This document shows, piece by piece, positions 57,769-64,000 of a stretch of DNA of 64,000 bases. Positions within the stretch are counted from its first letter, which is position 1. Each line of letters starts with the position of its first letter. The position numbers and the translations under genes are program-made. Origin of the DNA: Paracoccus litorisediminis (lineage in GTDB: Bacteria; Pseudomonadota; Alphaproteobacteria; Rhodobacterales; Rhodobacteraceae). Location of the stretch: the NCBI RefSeq assembly GCF_009711205.1, contig NZ_WMIG01000005.1, forward strand, positions 1 to 64,000. The letters are read 5' to 3'. A model generated the notes under the pieces. That model saw only the letters and a list, made by a program, of their open reading frames with translations, searched no databases and was not told where the DNA came from.

Positions 57769-58625
57769 TCGAGACCCTGCTGATCCCCTTTCAATACAGC
57801 TACATGACCGATGCGATCTGGGTCTCGGCGCTGGTCGGCGCGGTCTGCGCCTTTCTGTCGGCCTATCTGATGCTGAAGGGCTGGTCGCTGATCGGCGACG
57901 CGCTCAGCCACGCCATCGTGCCGGGCGTCGCCGGGGCCTATATGCTGGGACTGCCCTTTGCACTGGGGGCGTTCCTTTCAGGCGGGCTTGCGGCGCTGGC
58001 CATGCTGTTCCTGAACCAGCGCAGCGGACTGAAAGAGGACGCCATCATCGGCCTGATCTTTACCGGCTTTTTCGGGCTGGGGCTGTTCATGGTGTCGTTG
58101 AACCCGATGGCGGTGTCCGTCCAGACGATCACCATGGGCAATATTCTTGCGATCAGCCCTGCCGACACGCTGCAACTGGCGCTGATCGGAGGGATTTCGC
58201 TATTGATACTCAGCTTGAAATGGCGCGATTTGATGGTTGTTTTCTTTGATGAAAACCATGCCCGCACCATCGGCTTGCGCCCTGAACTGCTGCGCATCGT
58301 GTTCTTCACCCTGCTCGCGGGCTGCACGGTTGCGGCCATGCAGACGGTGGGCGCCTTTCTGGTCGTGGCGCTGGTGGTGACGCCGGGGGCGACGGCCTAT
58401 CTGCTGACCGACCGGTTTCCGCGGCTGATCCTGCTGTCGGTGGCGATCGGCAGCCTGACCTCGGCGCTGGGGGCCTATATTTCCTTCTTCCTCGACGGGG
58501 CGACGGGGGGCGTGATCGTCTGCCTGCAGACCGCGATCTTCCTGCTGGCCTTCCTGTTCGCGCCAAAGCACGGGCTGCTGGCCGCACGCCGGCGCGGACG
58601 CCGGGTGCAAGGGGGGCAAGCATGA
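57765..58625 (+). CDS. sitC: SitC-type manganese/iron ABC transporter permease
   Basis: 286-residue polytopic permease with eight to nine helices. The family N-terminus is FQYSYMTDAIWVSALVGAVCAFLSAYLMLKGWSLIGDALSHAIVPGV (pieces at 8-50), and the coupling region is DENHARTIGLRP. It forms the membrane channel together with SitD. It is linked to sitB and sitD by ATGA overlaps. Confidence 0.95.
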   Translation: MIETLLIPFQYSYMTDAIWVSALVGAVCAFLSAYLMLKGWSLIGDALSHAIVPGVAGAYMLGLPFALGAFLSGGLAALAMLFLNQRSGLKEDAIIGLIFTGFFGLGLFMVSLNPMAVSVQTITMGNILAISPADTLQLALIGGISLLILSLKWRDLMVVFFDENHARTIGLRPELLRIVFFTLLAGCTVAAMQTVGAFLVVALVVTPGATAYLLTDRFPRLILLSVAIGSLTSALGAYISFFLDGATGGVIVCLQTAIFLLAFLFAPKHGLLAARRRGRRVQGGQA

Positions 58626-59449
58626 TGGACTGGTTGCTGCCCTTCACCTTTCCCTTCATGCGCGATGCCGCACTGATCGGATTGATGATCTCGGTCCCGG
58701 CGGGGCTGCTGTCGTGTTTTCTGGTGCTGCGCGGCTGGTCGCTGATGGGCGATGCGGTCAGCCATGCGATCCTGCCGGGCGTGGTGCTGGCCTATATCCT
58801 GCAACTGCCGCTGATCCTTGGGGCCTTTGTCGCTGGACTGGGCTCGGCGCTGATGGCGGGATGGTTGCAGGATAACAGTCGGGTCAAGCGCGACACTGTG
58901 TTGGGCGTGGTCATGTCGGGCATGTTCGGGCTGGGCGTGGTGCTTTACACCGCGATCCCTTCGGACCTGCATCTGGACCATATCCTGTTTGGCAACATGC
59001 TGGGCATCGGCCCCGAGGATATGCGCCTTGCGGCGATGATCTCGGGTGTGGTGGGGCTGGTGCTGGTACTGAAATGGAAGGATTTCGCTCTGGCGGCCTT
59101 TGACCCGGTGCAGGCACGGGTGGCCGGGCTGGCGGTGGGCTGGCTGCATTACGGCTTGCTGGCGATGATCTCGGCGACGGTGGTGGCGATGCTCAGCTCG
59201 GTCGGCATCATCCTGGCCGTGGCCATGCTGATCGCGCCGGGGGCGGTTGCCTTTCTGGTGACGCGCAGGCTGGCCGCGATGCTGGTGACGGCAGTTATCG
59301 TCGCAGCCTTCGCCACGACGGTCGGGGTCTGGGGCAGCTTCTGGCTGGACAGCGCGCCCGCGCCGACCGTGGTTCTGGTGCTGACCGGGCTGTTCGTGCT
59401 GGCCTTTACATGGCGCAACCTTGCCCAGAGGCGGGCAAGCGCGGCCTGA
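58622..59449 (+). CDS. sitD: SitD-type manganese/iron ABC transporter permease
   Basis: 275-residue second permease, paralogous to SitC: PFTFPFMRDAALIGLMISVPAGLLSCFLVLRGWSLMGDAVSHAILPGV (pieces at 6-53) and FDPVQARVAGLAVGWLHYGLL carry the coupling helix. It completes the SitABCD importer. Seventy bases separate it from the VIT-type gene. Confidence 0.95.
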   Translation: MMDWLLPFTFPFMRDAALIGLMISVPAGLLSCFLVLRGWSLMGDAVSHAILPGVVLAYILQLPLILGAFVAGLGSALMAGWLQDNSRVKRDTVLGVVMSGMFGLGVVLYTAIPSDLHLDHILFGNMLGIGPEDMRLAAMISGVVGLVLVLKWKDFALAAFDPVQARVAGLAVGWLHYGLLAMISATVVAMLSSVGIILAVAMLIAPGAVAFLVTRRLAAMLVTAVIVAAFATTVGVWGSFWLDSAPAPTVVLVLTGLFVLAFTWRNLAQRRASAA

Positions 59450-59519
59450 AGCGGTCTGGTCAAGGCGGAAAGCGGCAAGCTAGAGTGCCGCGACCAGACC
59501 TTTCGCGACAGGCAAACCC

Positions 59520-60239
59520 ATGAGCCGAACGATCAGCGACATTCCCAGCGCCCATCCCGATGATCCCCATTACGTCAGCCGGATGGGCTGGCTGCGGGCG
59601 GCGGTGCTGGGCGCAAATGACGGCATCCTGTCCGTAGGCGCGCTGATCGTGGGCGTTGCCGCAGCAAATCCCGGACAGGAAGCCATTCTGCTGGCCGGCG
59701 GCGCGGGACTGGTCGGCGGCGCATTGTCGATGGCGCTGGGGGAATATGTCTCGGTCAGTTCGCAATCCGATACGGAGCGCGCCGACATTGCCCGAGAACG
59801 TGCCGCCTTACACCACACCCCTGAGGAAGAGCTGCGCGAGCTGGCCGAGATCTATGAATCGCGCGGGATGACTCCGGCCACCGCCCTGCAAGCCGCGCGC
59901 GAAGTGACCGAGCATGACGCGCTTGGCGCGCATATGCGCGATGAACTGGGGCTGAGCGAGGCCTCGGCCGCAAATCCGATCCTCGCGGCGGCCGCCTCGG
60001 CCCTGACCTTCAGCATCGGGGCCGGGCTGCCCATGCTGGCCGCGATCTTCGCGCCCGCAAACCTTGTCGTCGCTTGCGTCCTGATGACGGTGGTCGCGGC
60101 GCTGGCCGTGCTGGGGGCCTTTGGCGCATGGGCCGGTGGCGCACCGCTTGGCCGGGCCGTGATCCGCGTGGTGCTGGGCGGCATCATCGCCCTGGGACTG
60201 ACCGCGCTGGTCGGCAGGCTGTTCGGGGTCGCGATCTAG
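59520..60239 (+). CDS. VIT1/CCC1-family Fe/Mn transporter
   Basis: 239-residue membrane protein of the vacuolar iron transporter family. The first helix region holds RAAVLGANDGILSVGALIVGVA (pieces), followed by GGALSMALGEYVSVSSQSDTERADI, a cytoplasmic helical metal-binding loop with many Glu/His (HHTPEEELRELAEIYESRG), and three C-terminal helices. Members export cytosolic Fe2+ or Mn2+. Its position behind the Mn importer suggests metal balance. Its TAG stop overlaps that of the convergent ABC ATPase gene in CTAG. Confidence 0.9.
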   Translation: MSRTISDIPSAHPDDPHYVSRMGWLRAAVLGANDGILSVGALIVGVAAANPGQEAILLAGGAGLVGGALSMALGEYVSVSSQSDTERADIARERAALHHTPEEELRELAEIYESRGMTPATALQAAREVTEHDALGAHMRDELGLSEASAANPILAAAASALTFSIGAGLPMLAAIFAPANLVVACVLMTVVAALAVLGAFGAWAGGAPLGRAVIRVVLGGIIALGLTALVGRLFGVAI

Positions 60240-60994
60240 GCCGATTCCCGGCGATAGCTGCTGCTGGCCGCCAGCAGATCGCGGGCATAGGCGCTGTGTG
60301 CCTGCCCCGAGCGCAGGACCGGCGCCGCCATCTGTTCGACCACCTCACCGCCCCGCATCACCGCCAGCCGGTCGCACATATGCGCGACCACGGCGAGGTC
60401 GTGGCTGACCATGACAAAGGTCAGGCCGCGATCCTTGCGCAGGTCCGAGAGCAGGTTCAGGATCTCGGCCTGCACGCTGACATCCAGCGCCGAGGTGGGT
60501 TCGTCCAGCAACAGCAACCGAGGCTCTGCCGCCAACGCGCGGGCAATGGCGACGCGCTGGCGCTGGCCGCCGGAAAGCTGGTGCGGATAGCGAAAACGGA
60601 AACCGCGCCCAAGGCCCACCGAATCCAGCAGCCGGGTGATCCGCGCGTCGATCTGGTCCATGCCCTGCAGATGCAGGGTTTCCGACAGCACCCGGTCAAC
60701 CGAATGGCGCGGATGCAGGCTGGCATAGGGGTCCTGAAACACCATCTGCACCGTCTTGTGGAAAGCCCGAGAGCGGTGACGCCCCGAAACGGCCTCTCCC
60801 GCGACCTCGATCCGGCCCGACCATCCCCCCGCAAGCCCGGTAATGGCACGCAGGATGGTGGATTTACCCGAGCCGCTTTCGCCCACCAGACCAAAGCTTT
60901 CGCCCGCTGCGACCGAGAAGCTGGCCTGCCGGACCGCGTGAACGCGTTCGGGCAGATCGCCGAACCAGACATCCAGATTTTCAACCTTGAGCAT
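60236..60994 (-). CDS. Dipeptide/nickel-type ABC transporter ATPase (DppF/OppF-like)
   Basis: 252-residue ATPase. Walker A GESGSGKSTILRAI, Q-loop MVFQDPYASLHP, signature LSGGQRQRVAIARAL, Walker B LLLLDEPTSALDVS and H-loop VMVSHDLAVV. It ends soon after the core and lacks the C-terminal oligopeptide-transporter extension with the zinc/iron-binding cysteines of some family members. ATG 60994 is chosen, with AAGG upstream; the frame extends to 61045 without conservation. Last gene of the minus-strand importer operon. Confidence 0.93.
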   Translation of the reverse strand: MLKVENLDVWFGDLPERVHAVRQASFSVAAGESFGLVGESGSGKSTILRAITGLAGGWSGRIEVAGEAVSGRHRSRAFHKTVQMVFQDPYASLHPRHSVDRVLSETLHLQGMDQIDARITRLLDSVGLGRGFRFRYPHQLSGGQRQRVAIARALAAEPRLLLLDEPTSALDVSVQAEILNLLSDLRKDRGLTFVMVSHDLAVVAHMCDRLAVMRGGEVVEQMAAPVLRSGQAHSAYARDLLAASSSYRRESA

Positions 60995-61010
60995 GTGGCT
61001 GGCCTTGCGA

Positions 61011-61035
61011 TTGGGTATTTGAGAAACGAAGAAAC
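61011..61035. repeat. Short extragenic repeat, copy 2
   Basis: TTGGGTATTT followed by GAGAAACGAAGAAAC, differing by one base from the copy at 24357-24381. It lies in the 47-base gap between the two ATPase genes of the importer operon, antisense to their transcription. Confidence 0.6.
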
Positions 61036-61041
61036 GCCATG

Positions 61042-61905
61042 TCACGCACCGCTTCGCAGGGGTGGGGTCTGGTCACGCCAACTGTCTTGACGTTGCAGGA
61101 CGGCAAGGCGGTCGACCTGATGGTCAAGGCGCGGCAGGCTGTTCAGCAACCCTTGAGTATAAGGGTGGCGGGCATTGTGCAGGTCCTTCGCCGCCAGTTC
61201 CTCGACCACCTGGCCCGCATACATGATCAGCACCCGGTCGCAGAATTGCGCGACAAGGTTCAGATCGTGGCTGATGAAGATCAGCCCCATGCCGCGTTCC
61301 GTCACCAGCTTGTCCATGATCCGCAGGACCTCGTTCCGGACCGAAACATCCAGTGCCGAAGTGGGTTCGTCCGCGATCAGGATTTCCGGGTCGGGGGCCA
61401 GCATCATCGCGATCATGATGCGCTGGCCCATGCCGCCCGAAACCTCATGCGGATAGGCGTCGAAGACCCGCTCGGGGTCGCGGATCTGCACGGCGCGCAG
61501 CATGTCCAGCGCCTTGTCACGCGCGGCGCGGCCGCCTTGGCCGGAATGCAGGCGGTAGCTTTCCATGATCTGCTGACCGACCGTCATCACCGGGTTCAGG
61601 CTGAACTTGGGATCCTGCATGACCATGCTGATACGCGCGCCGCGCAGGGCGCGCATCTTGCTCTCGGGCAGGTTCAGGATGGACTGGCCGCCCAGATCCA
61701 TCCGTTCTGCCGTGACCTTGCCCGGTGGACGGACAAGGCCAAGGATGGCGCGCCCGGTCATGGATTTCCCCGAGCCGGATTCGCCCACCACCCCCAGCCT
61801 TTCGCGGCCAAGGTCGAAGCTGACGCCACGCACGGCCTGAAACAGACCCGAGCGGGTGGGGAAGCTGACCCGCAGGTCGCGGATCGACAGTAGCGGATCG
61901 CTCAT
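61042..61905 (-). CDS. Dipeptide/nickel-type ABC transporter ATPase (DppD/OppD-like)
   Basis: 287-residue ATPase. Walker A GESGSGKSMTGRAIL, SMVMQDPKFSLNPVMTVG, signature VSGGMGQRIMIAMML, Walker B ILIADEPTSALDVS and ISHDLNLVAQF. The C-terminal segment ARHPYTQGLLNSLPRLD matches the oligo_HPY family tail. The ATG at 61905 is the family start and overlaps the permease stop by ATGA. It is the third gene after the two permeases. Confidence 0.94.
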   Translation of the reverse strand: MSDPLLSIRDLRVSFPTRSGLFQAVRGVSFDLGRERLGVVGESGSGKSMTGRAILGLVRPPGKVTAERMDLGGQSILNLPESKMRALRGARISMVMQDPKFSLNPVMTVGQQIMESYRLHSGQGGRAARDKALDMLRAVQIRDPERVFDAYPHEVSGGMGQRIMIAMMLAPDPEILIADEPTSALDVSVRNEVLRIMDKLVTERGMGLIFISHDLNLVAQFCDRVLIMYAGQVVEELAAKDLHNARHPYTQGLLNSLPRLDHQVDRLAVLQRQDSWRDQTPPLRSGA

Positions 61906-62810
61906 TCCTTTGCCCCTTTCGGGTCCAGCACGTCGCGCAGGCCGTCCCCCAGCAGGTTGAAGGCAAGGCTGACGATAAAGATTGCCATGCCCGGCACGGC
62001 GGCGACCCACCAGAAATCAAGGATATAGGTCCGCCCGTCCGAGATCATCGCCCCCCATTCCGGCATTGGCGGCTGCGCGCCAAGGCCAAGGAAACCTAGC
62101 CCCGCGGCGGAAAGGATGATCCCCGCCATATCCAAGGCCACCCGCACGATCAGCGAACTGATGCAAAGCGGCCAGACATGGCCGATCAGCAGGCGCAGCG
62201 GCCCCGCGCCTTGCAGCCTTGCGGCGGCGATGTAATCGGCATGGCGGATCGTCAGCGTTTCCGCCCGCGCCAGCCTCGCATAGGGTGGCCATGAAGTGAT
62301 CGCCAGCGCCAGCACCGCATTGCCGATCCCCGGCCCCAGCGCCGCGACAAAGGCCAGCGCGAGGATCAGCTTGGGAAAGGCCAGAAAGATGTCGGTGATG
62401 CGCATCAGTACCTGATCGACCCAGCCACCGGCAAAGCCCGCAACCGTGCCAATGAACAGCCCGATCACCGGCGCAATCAGCGCTACGGTGCCCACGATGA
62501 ACAGCGTGATGCGCGAGCCATGGATCAGCCGCGACAGGATATCCCGCCCCAGCGCATCCGTGCCCAGCCAATGCGCGGCACTTGGCGGCTTCAGCCGGTC
62601 GGCCAGGTTCTGGGCAAAGGGGCTTTGCGGCGACAGCCATGGTGCGAAAATCGCCATCAGCACCAGCAGGATCAGGATCACCAGCCCGAACATTGCAAGC
62701 TTGTTGGCGCGGAAGGTCAGCCAGCCCTGATAAAGCGCCCCCAGTTTCGCCTGCCTGCGGGTCTGGGGGGCGTCGGACAGAAGCCATGCGCGTGTGGTCA
62801 ACTCGGTCAT
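61902..62810 (-). CDS. Dipeptide/nickel-type ABC transporter permease (DppC-like)
   Basis: 302-residue permease. A cytoplasmic N-terminus, then helix LAMFGLVILILLVLMAIFAPWL, periplasmic LGTDALGRDILSRLIHGSRITL (the DppC family signature) and the EAA-type coupling motif in AARLQGAGPLRLLIGHVWP. The ATG at 62810 is chosen because the upstream frame overlaps the partner gene. It is coupled to both neighbours by ATGA. Confidence 0.94.
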   Translation of the reverse strand: MTELTTRAWLLSDAPQTRRQAKLGALYQGWLTFRANKLAMFGLVILILLVLMAIFAPWLSPQSPFAQNLADRLKPPSAAHWLGTDALGRDILSRLIHGSRITLFIVGTVALIAPVIGLFIGTVAGFAGGWVDQVLMRITDIFLAFPKLILALAFVAALGPGIGNAVLALAITSWPPYARLARAETLTIRHADYIAAARLQGAGPLRLLIGHVWPLCISSLIVRVALDMAGIILSAAGLGFLGLGAQPPMPEWGAMISDGRTYILDFWWVAAVPGMAIFIVSLAFNLLGDGLRDVLDPKGAKE

Positions 62811-63907
62811 TTCGCCCTCGGGTCCAGCACGCGGTAAAGGATGTCGGAGATCAAATTCAGCAGCACGAAGCAGGTCCCGACCAGCACCGTCCCGCCAAGG
62901 ACGGCGTTCATGTCCCCGGCCAGCAGCGCCTTGGTGATGTATTGACCGATGCCGGGCCAACTGAACACGATCTCGGTCAGCACCGAGCCCTCCAAAAGAC
63001 CGCCAAAGCTCAGCGCAATCACCGTGATCAGCGGCACGAGGATATTGCGGAAGGCATGGCCCCAGATCACCCGCCGCTCGCTCAGGCCCTTGACCCGTGC
63101 GGTGGTCACATATTCGGCCGAAAGCTGTTCCAGCATGAAGCTGCGGGTCATCCGGCTGATATAGGCAAGGCTGAAATAGCCCAGCAGGCTCGCGGGCAGG
63201 ATGATATGGCTGAAGGCGTCGCGGAACGCGCCCCAATCGCTCGCCAGCAGGCTGTCGATCAGGATCATGCCGGTCACGGTCGGAACCATGCCGTCATAGA
63301 TGATGCCCTGCCGCCCCGGCCCTCCGACCCAGCCAAGGATGCCGTAAAACAGCAGCAAACCCATCAGCCCCAGCCAAAAGATCGGCATCGAATAGCCGAC
63401 CAGCGCCACGACACGGGCGATTTGGTCAATCCAGCCCCCGCGCCGCGCGGCGGCGATGACGCCCAAAGGCACGCCGACAAAGACGCCGATCAACGTACCC
63501 AAGGCCGCCAGTTCGAAGGTCGCCGGAAAGACCCGCTTCAGATCGTCGATGACCGGATGCCCGGTCGAGATCGAGCGGCCGAAATCGCCCCTTAACACTT
63601 CGGCCATGTAGCGCAGAAACTGCTGCCACAGCGGCTTGTCGAGGCCCATGGCCTGATAGGCCGCATCATATTGCGCCTGCGTCGCGCGCTCTCCCACCAC
63701 TTTCAACACCGGGTCGATCGGCATGACCCGCCCGATGATGAAAGTGACCAGCAGCAGGCCCAGCAGGGTCAAAACCAGCGACAGCGCGACACCGCCCACG
63801 TTTTTGGCCCTGCGGCGCAGACGGATGCGTCCGAAACCGGGCGCACCGCCATTCACCGGGGGCAGGCCACCCTGCCCCGGCGTCTTCACCATACCCGTAT
63901 CGGCCAC
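62807..63907 (-). CDS. Dipeptide/nickel-type ABC transporter permease (DppB-like)
   Basis: 366-residue permease. It has an N-terminal soluble, Gly/Pro-rich stretch of about 35 residues that is longer than usual, then helix VALSLVLTLLGLLLVTFIIG, YQAMGLDKPLWQQFLRYM, the EAA loop EYVTTARVKGLSERRVIWGHAFRN (split) and GGLLEGSVLTEIVFSWPGIG. It starts with GTG at 63907, two bases after the binding-protein stop; ATG 63892 is possible. Partner of the DppC-like permease. Confidence 0.93.
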   Translation of the reverse strand: MADTGMVKTPGQGGLPPVNGGAPGFGRIRLRRRAKNVGGVALSLVLTLLGLLLVTFIIGRVMPIDPVLKVVGERATQAQYDAAYQAMGLDKPLWQQFLRYMAEVLRGDFGRSISTGHPVIDDLKRVFPATFELAALGTLIGVFVGVPLGVIAAARRGGWIDQIARVVALVGYSMPIFWLGLMGLLLFYGILGWVGGPGRQGIIYDGMVPTVTGMILIDSLLASDWGAFRDAFSHIILPASLLGYFSLAYISRMTRSFMLEQLSAEYVTTARVKGLSERRVIWGHAFRNILVPLITVIALSFGGLLEGSVLTEIVFSWPGIGQYITKALLAGDMNAVLGGTVLVGTCFVLLNLISDILYRVLDPRAK

Positions 63908-63909
63908 GG

Positions 63910-64000
63910 TTACTCTTTCGTGACCTGACGGTAGAAGACCGAACTGACCGCCCCGCCCGCATTCCAGTTCTTGACGTTCTTCTGGATGCCCGCCTGTTCG
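63910..64000 (-). CDS. C-terminal end of an ABC transporter substrate-binding protein, truncated by window edge
   Basis: Twenty-nine codons ending in TAA: NVKNWNAGGAVSSVFYRQV then TKE. This resembles the C-terminus of family 5 (DppA/NikA-type) binding proteins, and its position directly before the two permeases fits the usual dppABCDF order. Substrate cannot be inferred from the fragment. Confidence 0.8.
   Translation of the reverse strand, partial: EQAGIQKNVKNWNAGGAVSSVFYRQVTKE

Overview
The window is a GC-rich, densely packed stretch of an alphaproteobacterial chromosome, most likely from the Rhodobacteraceae and probably Paracoccus or a close relative. This is an inference from content. 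The window carries two accessory complex I subunits shared with mitochondria (NDUFS4-like and NDUFA12-like), the perM-hdaA-ppk-ppx order, imuA-imuB-dnaE2, a short prolyl-tRNA synthetase without the editing insertion, and a Fur/Mur-type regulator beside SitABCD. I found no tRNA, rRNA, CRISPR array or intact insertion sequence.

Layout. 1-599 is a damaged edge with one truncated reading frame. 600-4905 (minus) is an RND efflux pump whose inner-membrane gene is broken by one missing base. 5100-5208 holds what looks like the decayed end of an outer-membrane efflux factor. 5341-10662 is the imuA-imuB-dnaE2 mutagenic repair operon. 10710-17010 is a mosaic of single genes: MYG1-like nuclease, NDUFS4-like subunit, uvrB, an I78-type lipoprotein, an orphan ParA, an ABM-domain protein and an M19 dipeptidase. 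17026-22847 (minus) encodes a PerM-type exporter, HdaA, polyphosphate kinase and an Ppx/GppA phosphatase. proS follows.

24506-29419 is the most unusual part: an SGNH/CE2-like esterase, a left-handed beta-helix acyltransferase, an AMP-forming ligase, an acyl carrier protein and a PLP-dependent decarboxylase. The last four overlap or nearly abut. The ligase and decarboxylase resemble families usually described beside exosortase systems, but no exosortase is present. The set suggests that an amino acid is activated, loaded on the carrier and decarboxylated there, as known for butirosin side-chain synthesis, then transferred to another molecule.

29588-35732 is a complete Mrp Na+/H+ antiporter operon with A and B fused, preceded by two adjacent palindromes. 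35734-43237 holds aroB and aroK, a small membrane protein plus a large secreted protein, xerD, a CorC/HlyC-type protein and an NCS2 purine permease. 43713-50297 contains transketolase, a DMT exporter, an LpxL-like acyltransferase, accB-accC and aat. 50261-53863 (minus) contains a DUF2155 protein, an orphan MlaD, the NDUFA12-like subunit, clpX and clpP. 54057-55509 holds pth, a DUF2237 protein and a half-length IMPACT protein.

55506-60239 is a manganese module: a Fur/Mur regulator, a divergent SitABCD importer with a palindromic operator between them, and a VIT/CCC1-type transporter. 60236-64000 (minus) is a dipeptide/nickel-family ABC importer whose binding-protein gene runs off the right edge. 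Genes are tightly coupled by ATGA and 8-base overlaps, and three convergent pairs end inside a single shared CTAG.
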